Positions 13,682 to 21,633 of a DNA stretch of 25,866 nt are shown piece by piece. The DNA comes from JBEIVB01 sp040374085 (GTDB lineage: Bacteria; Bacteroidota; Bacteroidia; UBA4408). Within the stretch, counting starts at the first letter, position 1. Each line of letters starts with the position of its first letter. The stretch spans positions 1-25,866 of the forward strand of contig JBEIVB010000027.1 in the NCBI GenBank assembly GCA_040374085.1. Reading direction: 5' to 3'. The notes under the pieces were generated by a model, which saw only the letters and a program-made list of their open reading frames with translations, had not been told where the DNA came from and ran no database searches. The position numbers and the translations under genes are program-made.

Positions 13682-14284
13682 TCAGCGCTTTGGCGCATCA
13701 CCGGTGGGAGTAGGAGCATCGGTGGTGCCGCCCGTTTTGGCACCTGCACCTTGCGCTGCACCGCGGTTGCCTTTTTTGTACCCCATGCCAACGAGAATGT
13801 CGTCGCTCTTATCGTATTTGGGGTTTGAATAGAGCATGCTTAAATCGCTGCTCTTATCGAAAATAACCGCGAAAGAGCCTTTCTCTGCCATGGCCTTGAT
13901 GGCATTGTAAATTTTGTCCTGAATGGGTTTAACCAGCTCTTGGCGCTTTTTAAATAAGTCTCCATCCACACCAAATCGTTGTTTCTGAAGATCTTTTGCC
14001 TCTTTCTCCTTGGCTATGATCTCGTTCTCCCGCTTGCGCTTCATATCCTCAGTCAACAAGATGGACTCTGCCTGAAAGGCTTTGTACATTTTGTCGATCT
14101 CGGCATATCGGGCCTCAATTTCTTTCTGCCATTGTATGGAGATGTTGTCGATTTGCGATTGAGCCGATTTGTATTCCGGAATGTTGGAAAGGATGTATTC
14201 CGTGTCAACGTAAGCATACTTCTGGGCAAAAGCCGAAAAGCTGGCTGTGGCTACAATGGCTGCGGTGAGAAGGGTTGTTTTCAT
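13682..14284 (-). CDS. Periplasmic chaperone Skp/OmpH family (first copy)
   Basis: Encodes 200 residues from the ATG at 14284, chosen because it gives a clean signal peptide (MKTTLLTAAIVATASFSAFAQ); upstream in-frame codons overlap the 3' end of bamA. The mature protein starts KYAYVDTEYILSNIPEYKSAQ, then a charged helical hairpin (WQKEIEARYAEIDKMYKAF to KEKEAKDLQKQRFG), then FAVIFDKSSDLSMLYSNPKYDKSDDIL. The C-terminus is a low-complexity Gly/Thr/Pro tail. A pair of OmpH genes after bamA is common in Bacteroidota. The gap to bamA is 47 nt, so cotranscription is likely. Confidence 0.92.
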   Translation of the reverse strand: MKTTLLTAAIVATASFSAFAQKYAYVDTEYILSNIPEYKSAQSQIDNISIQWQKEIEARYAEIDKMYKAFQAESILLTEDMKRKRENEIIAKEKEAKDLQKQRFGVDGDLFKKRQELVKPIQDKIYNAIKAMAEKGSFAVIFDKSSDLSMLYSNPKYDKSDDILVGMGYKKGNRGAAQGAGAKTGGTTDAPTPTGDAPKR

Positions 14285-14331
14285 GGCTTTTATGATAGGC
14301 ATGGTAGGAGTAGAAAAAATTGTGCCAAAGA

Positions 14332-16851
14332 TTAGAGATCGCCGATGTTGGTTCCAATGGTAAACTGAAAGTGGCCTTGCCCATTGCCATTGTTGCCCTT
14401 GCCCCAGGGGTTGTCGAAGCCCCAACCGTAGTCTAAGCCCAGCAAACCAAACATAGGCAGAAAAACCCGCAGACCCACACCGGCACAACGGGCAACGCTA
14501 AAGGGGTTGAACTTGCGCACCGAGCCCCATGCGTTTCCGGCTTCTGCGAAGGTTAGCCCATAGATGGTGGCCGATGGATTCAACGAGAATGGATAGCGGA
14601 GTTCAAACACATATTTGGCAATGGCCACACCCCCGCTGTTGCCCTCTGTGGCATCTCCCGCGCCGGCAAAGCCCCTGAGTGCAATAACCTCACGGCCATC
14701 CAGCGCAAACCCAGTTAGCCCTGAGCCACCCAACCAGAATCGCTCAAATGGAGAGTATCCCAAACGGGAGTTGTAAGAACCTACAATACCAAAGCCGGCT
14801 CTGGCATTGAAGACCAGTTTCGGTGCAAGCTCGGTGAAGAAGTTGGTGGTGAATTTCCATTTGTGGTACTCCACCCAACGAGCAGCATCGCGGTTTCCTG
14901 AATAGTAGGTGAGCTCATCAAATAATGTTTGACCCTTTCGGAACAAGGAGTAAGGGGGAGTAAACTGAAGGGTGAAGGCCACCTGTGAGCCTGAGGTTGG
15001 ATAGATGGGCGCGTTGATGGAGGAACGGGAGATGTTGAGCTTGTAGGCCATGTTGATGGCCTTTCCATCCGTAAAGGAAAAATTGATTCCGCTTCGGAAG
15101 TTCTGCAAGAAATACCGCTGGAAGGTGATTTCCTGATACAACTGAAACCAGTCATCAGGCTTTTTCAAGCGCTTGCCCAAGCCAATGGTTACACCCGTTA
15201 CGGTAAGCAATTGCAAGCGTTCGTCGTCTAAGGAAACCGCCAATGGATTTTGTCGGCTGTGGAAGATGGAAACGCTGAATGAGTTGGGGCGCTTTCCACC
15301 CAGCCAAGGCTCAATGAAGCTGGCGGTGTAGTTCTGAAAGGCCCTGCCCGTAGATTGGGCCCTCAATACCAACGATTGTCCATCGCCGGCAGGTAGAGGC
15401 TTCCAGGCATCGCGTCGGAACAAGTTGCGTGCCGAGAAATTATTAAACGAAAGTCCTAAGGTGCCCACCAATGCCCGGTTGCCCCAGCCCGCAGAGAGCT
15501 CTACCTGATCCGAGGGTCTTTCTTCTACGGTGTATTCAATGTCAACGGTGCCATCTGCCGGATTGGGCTTGGGTACCACACCGAGTTTTTGCTCGTCGAA
15601 ATAGCGCAGCTGCGCCAATTCCCGCTGGGTACGCATGATGTCGCTGCGGTTGAACAATTGTCCCGGACGGGTGCGGATTTCACGCAGCACCACCCGGTCG
15701 TTGGTCTTGGTATTGCCCACTACGGTAACCTTATTGATGCGGGCTTGCTTGCCTTCGTAAATCCGCATTTCCAAATCTATGGAGTCGTTCTCTACCGATA
15801 CTTCAACCGGATTGATTTGAAAGAAGAGGTAACCGTCGTCCATGTACAACGAGGAAATGTCGCCACCCTCCGGATTGCTTGAAACCTTTTGGTCAAGAGC
15901 CTGTTGGTTGAAGACCTCTCCTCGCCGAATGTTCAATCGCCTGCTGAGCTCATCGCTGCTGTATTTGGTGTTGCCTACCCAGGTTATGTTTCGGAAGTAG
16001 TAGCGATGTCCCTCTTCCATTTTTATAACCAAATTGATGTACCGCTTGCTCACCCGGTAGGTGGTGTCGTGCACAATGGCTGCATCCCTAAATCCTTTGC
16101 TGTTGTATTTGGCCAGGAGACTCTCTTTGTCGCCTTTGAAGTTTTCTTCGAGGTATTTCGATGATTTGAAGATGTTCCACCAGGCATATTGCTTGGTTTC
16201 CTTCATATACCGCCTAAGCTTCCGGCTGGAGATGCTGCTGTTGCCCTCAAAGATGATGGACTTAATGCGCACCTTTTTTTGCTTGTTGATGCGGATGTTT
16301 AGGATGACGTTATTCTGAAGGCTGGTATCGGGTACCTGCGTAATCTCTACCTCTGCATCGAGGTATCCCTTGTCAACAAAATGATCGCGCACTCGGTTGC
16401 GGGTGTTCACAACCAAGTTCTCGGTTACAATTTTTCCTTTTATAAGTTTAATCTTTTCCCTTATGTCGTCGGCTTCTCCTTTTCGTATGCCCGATATGGT
16501 GAATTTGGAAAGGCGTGGTCTCTCTTCGAGCAAGATTTTTAGAAAGATGGTTTTGCCTTCAACCCGTGTGGCCACAATGGAGATGTCGCTGAAGAGGTTC
16601 AGTTCCCAAAGGTTTTTAATGGCCTTGGCAATTTTCCCTCCGGGAATGGTAATCTCCTGGCCAATGATGAGGTCGGTGGATTGCACCAACACACCTTTGT
16701 CGAGCCCCTCAGCGCCTTCCACTTCCACCCCTCCGAGTTCGTATTCGCGTGGGGCGGAGTAATCCATGGGTATGTCGCTTCCCGTTAGGGTTTGAGCCAC
16801 AGCTTGAACCCAGCAGAAAGCAAGGATGGAAAGCGCGAAAAACCTCTTCAT
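14332..16851 (-). CDS. bamA: Outer membrane protein assembly factor BamA
   Basis: Encodes 839 residues from the ATG at 16851, which overlaps the uppS stop (ATGA). The signal peptide is MKRFFALSILAFCWVQAVAQ. Five POTRA-type domains can be laid out at about 40-112, 113-191, 195-281, 286-370 and 372-446; each later one begins with the typical pattern (IKSIIFEGNSSIS, RNITWVGNTKYSSD, INKVTVVGNTKTND). Residues 450-839 form the beta-barrel, starting VELSAGWGNRALVGTLGLSF and containing LTGFALDGREVIALRGF, the loop-6 RGF motif. It is the central insertase for outer-membrane beta-barrels and would also be needed to assemble the T9SS outer-membrane parts. An upstream extension of the frame overlaps uppS and is not used. 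Confidence 0.96.
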   Translation of the reverse strand: MKRFFALSILAFCWVQAVAQTLTGSDIPMDYSAPREYELGGVEVEGAEGLDKGVLVQSTDLIIGQEITIPGGKIAKAIKNLWELNLFSDISIVATRVEGKTIFLKILLEERPRLSKFTISGIRKGEADDIREKIKLIKGKIVTENLVVNTRNRVRDHFVDKGYLDAEVEITQVPDTSLQNNVILNIRINKQKKVRIKSIIFEGNSSISSRKLRRYMKETKQYAWWNIFKSSKYLEENFKGDKESLLAKYNSKGFRDAAIVHDTTYRVSKRYINLVIKMEEGHRYYFRNITWVGNTKYSSDELSRRLNIRRGEVFNQQALDQKVSSNPEGGDISSLYMDDGYLFFQINPVEVSVENDSIDLEMRIYEGKQARINKVTVVGNTKTNDRVVLREIRTRPGQLFNRSDIMRTQRELAQLRYFDEQKLGVVPKPNPADGTVDIEYTVEERPSDQVELSAGWGNRALVGTLGLSFNNFSARNLFRRDAWKPLPAGDGQSLVLRAQSTGRAFQNYTASFIEPWLGGKRPNSFSVSIFHSRQNPLAVSLDDERLQLLTVTGVTIGLGKRLKKPDDWFQLYQEITFQRYFLQNFRSGINFSFTDGKAINMAYKLNISRSSINAPIYPTSGSQVAFTLQFTPPYSLFRKGQTLFDELTYYSGNRDAARWVEYHKWKFTTNFFTELAPKLVFNARAGFGIVGSYNSRLGYSPFERFWLGGSGLTGFALDGREVIALRGFAGAGDATEGNSGGVAIAKYVFELRYPFSLNPSATIYGLTFAEAGNAWGSVRKFNPFSVARCAGVGLRVFLPMFGLLGLDYGWGFDNPWGKGNNGNGQGHFQFTIGTNIGDL

Positions 16852-17591
16852 GAAAGGAGTTGCTCGCTGGTTTTGCCAAACCTTCTCTCTCGGGTTTGAT
16901 AATCTACGATGGCCTCGAAAAACTCCATCCTCCCAAATTCCGGCCATAGTTTATCGGTGAAGTAGAGCTCGGTGTAGGCAAGTTGCCACAAGAGGAAGTT
17001 GGAAATTCGGTGTTCTCCACTGGTGCGGATGAGCAACTCAGGATCGGGAATGCTGCGTGTATACAAAGCTGCACTCAGGGTGGTGTCGTTGATATGCTCC
17101 AACTCCAAGGCGCCTTCTGCCACCTGTTGTGCAATTTTTTTTGCAGCATGAACCAACTCGGTGCGCCCGCTGTAGCTGAGGGCGAGCACTAGGGTCATGC
17201 GGGTGTTGCTTGAGGTGGCGTCGATGGCTTGTTGAAGCTCTTCTTGGCAGGAAGCCGGGAGACTCTCCAGATGTCCAATGGCCTGAAGCCGAATGTTGTT
17301 TTTGTTGAGGGTAGGTACTTCGGCGTGAATGGTGGATACCAGCAAAGACATCAAGGCATCTACCTCTTCTTTCGGGCGGTTCCAGTTTTCAGTGGAGAAT
17401 GCGTACAGGGTTAGATACCCAATGCCCAGCTCGGCCGCAGCCTCGGTGCATGCCCGAACCGACTGCACGCCATGCTGATGTCCAAAAACCCGGGCCTCGC
17501 CCTGCTGGCGCGCCCATCGGCCATTCCCATCCATGATGATGGCAACATGTGTAGGCAGTTTATCCAGCTGTATGCGCTGATCCTCAATCAT
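16848..17591 (-). CDS. uppS: Undecaprenyl pyrophosphate synthase (isoprenyl transferase)
   Basis: Encodes 247 residues from the ATG at 17591, matching the usual 240-255. It extends farnesyl diphosphate to the C55 lipid carrier for peptidoglycan and LPS sugars. The start of the fold reads LPTHVAIIMDGNGRWARQQG with the catalytic Asp21; further motifs are FGHQHGVQSV, LTLYAFSTENWNRPKEEV (61-78) and the diphosphate-binding RTSGEHRISNFLLWQLAYTELYF (189-211). A frame extension of about 75 codons upstream has no family similarity and runs through the promoter. The stop overlaps the bamA start, giving translational coupling. A TACTTTTG box lies 6 nt before the ATG. Confidence 0.96.
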   Translation of the reverse strand: MIEDQRIQLDKLPTHVAIIMDGNGRWARQQGEARVFGHQHGVQSVRACTEAAAELGIGYLTLYAFSTENWNRPKEEVDALMSLLVSTIHAEVPTLNKNNIRLQAIGHLESLPASCQEELQQAIDATSSNTRMTLVLALSYSGRTELVHAAKKIAQQVAEGALELEHINDTTLSAALYTRSIPDPELLIRTSGEHRISNFLLWQLAYTELYFTDKLWPEFGRMEFFEAIVDYQTRERRFGKTSEQLLS

Positions 17592-17597
17592 AGCCCG

Positions 17598-17605
17598 CAA
17601 AAGTA
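17598..17605 (-). promoter_or_regulatory. Predicted -7 promoter box for the uppS-bamA-skp operon
   Basis: On the minus strand reads TACTTTTG, a perfect TAnnTTTG match, with six bases (CGGGCT) before the uppS ATG. Transcription would start about 0-2 nt before the start codon. No -33 TTG is seen at normal distance. Confidence 0.5.
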
Positions 17606-17878
17606 GCATTTTGAGGCCTTCGAGGCATTCCGGCTTAAGGGTTAATTTTTCCCAATTTTTACTTTCTGAAGCCGCCCTATTTGGAGCAAGGCAGGCCCTC
17701 ACGCACCAAAGCAACAGCAGCAAGCGTTTTGAGGATGTTGTTCCGATACAATATTCTCCGCCGCTAAGGGTTATTTGAGCAAAGGAGGGGTTAACATCTC
17801 CCTGTTTATAAATCACGCTCAGGCAAGGATGGTCTCCCTTTTGAGGAGGTTACCTTCGTCGGAATTTCAACCGTCACC
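17606..17878. other. Divergent intergenic region between uppS and exbB
   Basis: A 273-bp stretch with no supported gene. Its right end has TACCTTCG at 17851-17858, one mismatch from TAnnTTTG and 20 nt before the exbB ATG, which may be the operon promoter. Confidence 0.5.
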
Positions 17879-18583
17879 ATGACATCACTCCTTTCTGTGT
17901 TTCTGCAAGCTTCTGCCGGGGTTCCGGCCGGACAGTTGCCGGCTGTTCCGGCTCAAGAAGACACCCTGTCTTTGCTCGACCTCATCGCCAAAGGTGGGTT
18001 CCTGATGATACCCATAGGTATGCTGTCGCTCATCAGCATTTATGTGCTGGTAGAGCGTTTGTTGGCCATCCGCAAAGCAGCGGCCTTCAACCATCAGCTC
18101 CTGGATCAAACGCGCGATAACCTCTTGCGCGGAAATCTGGATGCAGCCAGCAGCCTATGCAAAGGAAATGGGACGCCTGCCGGTCTCATGCTGGCAAAAG
18201 GCATTTCCCGAATCGGCAGCTCCACCCGTGACATTGAATCGGCAATGGAGGGTGTAGGAAAACTGGAACTGGGCCGCCTCGAAAAAAACATCGGCATCCT
18301 GGGCGTGATCGCCGGCATCGCACCCATGTTTGGGTTTATTGGAACCATTGCAGGTGTTATTAAGATATTTTATAATATTTCGTTGGCAGACAACATTTCC
18401 ATAGGTCTCATTTCCGGGGGATTGTACGAGAAGATGATCACCTCTGCTGCCGGTCTTGTGGTGGGGGTATTTTCTTTTGTAAGCTACCACTACCTAACCA
18501 TGGCCATCGATAAGCTGAGCCTGCGCATGGAAGCGCAAGCCATGGGCTTCATGGATGTGTTGAACGAGAAACCCAAAGCCTGA
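17879..18583 (+). CDS. exbB: ExbB/TolQ family proton channel protein
   Basis: Encodes 234 residues. With ExbD it forms the inner-membrane proton-driven motor that powers TonB. Three membrane segments are visible at about 40-60 (FLMIPIGMLSLISIYVLVERLL), 137-162 (KNIGILGVIAGIAPMFGFIGTIAGVI) and 185-208 (KMITSAAGLVVGVFSFVSYHYL), in the ExbB order with the large cytoplasmic loop between the first two. The conserved GIAPMFGFIGTIAGVIKIF is diagnostic of the family. The stop codon overlaps the exbD ATG by one base, so translation is coupled. The TonB gene third in the operon favours ExbB over TolQ. Confidence 0.92.
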   Translation: MTSLLSVFLQASAGVPAGQLPAVPAQEDTLSLLDLIAKGGFLMIPIGMLSLISIYVLVERLLAIRKAAAFNHQLLDQTRDNLLRGNLDAASSLCKGNGTPAGLMLAKGISRIGSSTRDIESAMEGVGKLELGRLEKNIGILGVIAGIAPMFGFIGTIAGVIKIFYNISLADNISIGLISGGLYEKMITSAAGLVVGVFSFVSYHYLTMAIDKLSLRMEAQAMGFMDVLNEKPKA

Positions 18584-18993
18584 TGGCCATGAATCTTCGC
18601 ACCCGGAAACACCGATTTGCAGCCGAGATGGGGGCCTCCTCCATGAGCGACATCATGTTCTTTTTGATGCTGTTTTTTCTGATTGTTTCTACTCTGGTTA
18701 ACCCAAGCGTTATAAAATTGATGCTGCCCCGGGCGAAGTCTTCCCAGACCCTCAGCAAGCAACAGTTTACGGTAGATGTATCTGCCGAAAAAGCCTATTT
18801 CATCAACAACAAGCCGGTGGCTTTTGAGCAGTTGGAGCCTGCCTTACAAAGCCTCATCAAAGGAATTCAAGAACCCACGGTAGTGCTTCGGGTAGACAAC
18901 GCCCTCAGCATTCAGGATTTGGTAGACGTGTTGGAGATCGGCAATCGTTTAAAGGTGAAAATGGTATTGGCTACCAAGACCAAACAAGCATGA
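18583..18993 (+). CDS. exbD: ExbD/TolR family biopolymer transport protein
   Basis: Encodes 136 residues; an ATG two codons later is an equally possible start. The single transmembrane helix is at about 22-41 and carries the essential proton-path Asp23 in SSMSDIMFFLMLFFLIVSTLV. A periplasmic domain follows (FTVDVSAEKAYFINNKPV, then VVLRVDNALSIQDLVDVLEI), the ExbD fold. It overlaps exbB by one base and tonB by four (ATGA), a tight translationally coupled unit. Confidence 0.93.
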   Translation: MAMNLRTRKHRFAAEMGASSMSDIMFFLMLFFLIVSTLVNPSVIKLMLPRAKSSQTLSKQQFTVDVSAEKAYFINNKPVAFEQLEPALQSLIKGIQEPTVVLRVDNALSIQDLVDVLEIGNRLKVKMVLATKTKQA

Positions 18994-19871
18994 GTGAATC
19001 CACCCATCACCTACGTCGTCGCTGGACCGCATTGGGCGTAGCATTGGCTTTTCATGGCCTGGTGCTCCTATTGCTGTGGCTGGTGGTGATTCGCACCCCC
19101 ATACCGCCCTTTCCGGAGGGTGGATCACCGGGGCTGGAGGTGAATTTTGGGATGAGCGATGATGGCATGGGCAGCGTGCAGCCCGAGGAATCGGCACAGG
19201 ATCAGGTTGCGGCCGATCCCGAACCCAGCGAGCGTGTTGCGCCTCGCCCATCTGTTTCAACCCAAACAACTGCCGCTAAGATTTTAACCCAGGAAACCAA
19301 TGAAGCCACTGCAGAGGTGGTGAGCGGAAAAGGCAAAACAAGCAATGAGAGTCCGCGTAAGGAAGTAGCTCCGGAAACGAAGGTAACCGAGCCGGAGCCT
19401 CCAAGGAAAGGAGTGGCTTTGTACAAAGGCAAGAAGCAAACCGGCAGCGCCAGCGGTGGCCAAGAGGGGGAAACCGGTAAGCCCGGAGATCAGGGAAGAG
19501 CAGATGGCGATCGCAATGCCCGTTACCACGGAAACGGGGGGAGCGGCGATGGCGGAGAAAGCGGCAACGGAAGCGGCAGTGGATCCGGCGATGGGAGCGG
19601 AGTGCGGTTCAGCCTCAGCAACCGAAGAAAGGTAAGCCTACCCATTCCGAAAGCAAATTTCCAAGACCAAGGTAAGGTGGTGGTGCGCATTGTGGTGGAT
19701 CCATCTGGACGGGTAATCGATGCTAAACCAGGGGTGAAAGGCTCTAATACCTCTAACCCGGAACTCCTCGAAATTGCCAAAAAAGCCGCTTTACAGGCTA
19801 GGTTCAACTCCTCAGACGATGCCGCTGAGGAACAGATAGGTACCATTACCTATAATTTCATGCTTAGGTAA
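18990..19871 (+). CDS. tonB: TonB-like energy transducer
   Basis: Encodes 293 residues. An N-terminal membrane anchor (about 14-35, ALGVALAFHGLVLLLLWLVVI) includes a His22 in the position of the functional TonB histidine. The periplasmic linker (about 40-205) is unusual: acidic and Lys/Glu-rich first, then a Gly/Ser/Asp-rich stretch near residues 177-207, in place of the Pro-Glu/Pro-Lys repeats of classical TonB. The C-terminal domain (about 208-293) shows GKVVVRIVVDPSGRVIDAKPGVKGS, NPELLEIAKKAALQARFN and IGTITYNFMLR, the TonB C-terminal pattern that contacts outer-membrane receptors. The gene context (exbB-exbD) fits. A TolA-like role cannot be excluded from the linker alone. Confidence 0.88.
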   Translation: MSESTHHLRRRWTALGVALAFHGLVLLLLWLVVIRTPIPPFPEGGSPGLEVNFGMSDDGMGSVQPEESAQDQVAADPEPSERVAPRPSVSTQTTAAKILTQETNEATAEVVSGKGKTSNESPRKEVAPETKVTEPEPPRKGVALYKGKKQTGSASGGQEGETGKPGDQGRADGDRNARYHGNGGSGDGGESGNGSGSGSGDGSGVRFSLSNRRKVSLPIPKANFQDQGKVVVRIVVDPSGRVIDAKPGVKGSNTSNPELLEIAKKAALQARFNSSDDAAEEQIGTITYNFMLR

Positions 19872-19877
19872 GAACTC

Positions 19878-21188
19878 ATGACCTACCCGCAGGTACTGGA
19901 CTACCTTTTTGCCCAGTTGCCCATGTTTCATCGGGTAGGAAAGGCCGCCTACAAAGCTGATTTGTCAAACACCGTGGCTTTATGCCGCTATCTCGGAAAT
20001 CCGCAAAACAATCTTAAGGTTATACACATTGCGGGAACCAATGGTAAAGGTTCCACCTCTCATTTGCTTGCGGCTATTTTACAGGCTTCGGGTTATAGGG
20101 TAGGCCTTTATACCAGTCCGCATTTACTCGATTTTCGTGAACGCATTCGATTAAATGGTAATATGATTCCGGAAGAGGATGTGGTGCGCTTCGTGGAACG
20201 GCACAAAGATGCAGTGTCTTCCATTGCCCCATCGTTTTTTGAATGGACCTACGCCCTTTGTCTGAGCTGGATGGCAGAACAGAAGCCGGATGTTTTGTTG
20301 TTGGAAACAGGCTTGGGCGGAAGACTCGACAGCACCAACGTTTCCAAACCCATTCTTTCGGTAATCACCAACGTTGGCTGGGACCACATGGATTTGCTGG
20401 GCGATACCCTGGAGGCTATTGCTTTCGAAAAAGCTGGCATCATGAAGTCGGGTGTTCCAGTGGTGCTGGGGGAAACGCCTTCATCTACGCTTTCGGTTTT
20501 TAATAGAGCGGCTGAAAAAGCGTCTACCCGCCTCTGTTTTGCGCCGGATTGCTGGCAGATTGATTTCAGCAACGCGGCCGAAGTTTCGGCCCGGTGTTCC
20601 GATGGTCGTCAACTCCAGCGTTTTTGTTTTGGTTTGGGCGGATGGTATCAGTCGGAGAATCTGTCCACCGTGCTTACTGCCGTGGATGAGCTTCGGGCCT
20701 TGGGTTACCAGATAGACGAAGAGGATCTGCGTACCGGATTGGCACAGGTAAAAGAGCAAACGGGTCTGCGTGGTCGGTGGGACGTACTTGGGCAACATCC
20801 TTTTGTGGTGGCAGATACGGCCCACAACCAACCCGGTTTCGAAGCAACTATGAACCAGTTTCGCGAGACCCCTGCAAAACACAAGCGCATGGTTTTGGGA
20901 TTTGTCCGCGACAAAGCAGTAGAAAAACTCATTGGCATGCTGCCTTCAGGAGCAACCCTCTTTCTTGCGCCGCCTTCAGTTCCACGCGCCCTCGACCTCG
21001 ATGGACTTAGGGCGATTTCGAACCTTCCACCCGGAACGCGGTTCTATGCTTATGTAGAAGATGCAGTTCACGCAGCCATTCAGGAGTCTCGACCCGAAGA
21101 TGCCTTGTACATAGGAGGTTCCACGTTTGTAGTAGCCGATGCCCTGCCCTTATTTTTAAAAGCAAAGAACAATGAAATTCAAAGTTGA
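19878..21188 (+). CDS. folC: Folylpolyglutamate synthase / dihydrofolate synthase
   Basis: Encodes 436 residues. It adds glutamate to dihydropteroate and to reduced folates in the cytoplasm, using ATP. Motifs: the P-loop IAGTNGKGSTSH (51-62), LYTSPHLLDFRERIRLNG (77-94), the metal site LLLETGLGGRLDSTN (140-154), VITNVGWDHMDLLGDT (162-177), IAFEKAGIMKSGVP, and in the C-terminal domain RGRWDVLGQHPFVVADTAHN and VLGFVRDK. The start at 19878 is 6 nt after the tonB stop. Its 3' end overlaps msrB by 17 nt in a different frame. An exbB-exbD-tonB-folC order recurs in Bacteroidota; no metabolic reason is apparent. Confidence 0.96.
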   Translation: MTYPQVLDYLFAQLPMFHRVGKAAYKADLSNTVALCRYLGNPQNNLKVIHIAGTNGKGSTSHLLAAILQASGYRVGLYTSPHLLDFRERIRLNGNMIPEEDVVRFVERHKDAVSSIAPSFFEWTYALCLSWMAEQKPDVLLLETGLGGRLDSTNVSKPILSVITNVGWDHMDLLGDTLEAIAFEKAGIMKSGVPVVLGETPSSTLSVFNRAAEKASTRLCFAPDCWQIDFSNAAEVSARCSDGRQLQRFCFGLGGWYQSENLSTVLTAVDELRALGYQIDEEDLRTGLAQVKEQTGLRGRWDVLGQHPFVVADTAHNQPGFEATMNQFRETPAKHKRMVLGFVRDKAVEKLIGMLPSGATLFLAPPSVPRALDLDGLRAISNLPPGTRFYAYVEDAVHAAIQESRPEDALYIGGSTFVVADALPLFLKAKNNEIQS

Positions 21189-21570
21189 AAAATCTGAGGA
21201 GCAATGGCTCGCCGAACTTGGTCCAGAGGCCTATTCTGTTTTGCGGAAGAAGGGAACGGAACGTCCTTTTACCAATGCATATTACAAGGTTTCCTCAGAA
21301 GGAATCTATTCTTGCCGGGCCTGCGGAGAGCCCTTGTTTCAAAGCACCGCAAAATACGATTCCGGCAGTGGATGGCCCGCTTTCTACCAAGCTCTCGACA
21401 AAACCAAAGTGCTGGAACTACGCGATACCAGTCATGGAATGATTCGGACAGAAGTACTGTGCGCTTCGTGTGGATCGCACCTAGGTCACGTTTTCCCAGA
21501 CGGACCTGCCCCAACCGGCCTACGCTATTGCATCAATTCGGTATCCTTGCTGCTCGATAGAACCAACTAA
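21172..21570 (+). CDS. msrB: Peptide methionine-R-sulfoxide reductase MsrB
   Basis: Encodes 132 residues, the single-domain MsrB size. It reduces methionine-R-sulfoxide in proteins. The structural zinc cysteines are present as two CxxC pairs (Cys48/Cys51 in SCRACGEPLF, Cys97/Cys100 in LCASCGSHLGHVFPDG). The active site has the catalytic Cys120 in LRYCINSVSL and the His103/His106 pair, and YDSGSGWPAFYQ (62-73) is conserved. It has no signal peptide and is cytoplasmic. It overlaps the end of folC by 17 nt, so it is the last gene of the exbB operon, ending at a terminator. Confidence 0.97.
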   Translation: MKFKVEKSEEQWLAELGPEAYSVLRKKGTERPFTNAYYKVSSEGIYSCRACGEPLFQSTAKYDSGSGWPAFYQALDKTKVLELRDTSHGMIRTEVLCASCGSHLGHVFPDGPAPTGLRYCINSVSLLLDRTN

Positions 21571-21589
21571 ACGATAAACAAAGTGAAAT

Positions 21590-21620
21590 AAAAAAAGCCA
21601 CCTTTTGGGTGGCTTTTTTT
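21590..21620. terminator. Two-way intrinsic terminator between msrB and gldJ
   Basis: AAAAAAGCCACC and GGTGGCTTTTTTT flank a TTTTG loop. The two genes converge on it (msrB stops 19 nt left, gldJ stops 13 nt right), and A- and T-tracts on both sides let it serve both. Confidence 0.93.
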
Positions 21621-21633
21621 GTGTGTTGTTTTT

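Noticed and set aside
17592..17816. A 75-codon upstream extension of uppS
   Set aside because: The family start aligns with the ATG at 17591, and the extension would run through the -7 box. Its composition does not look like a protein.
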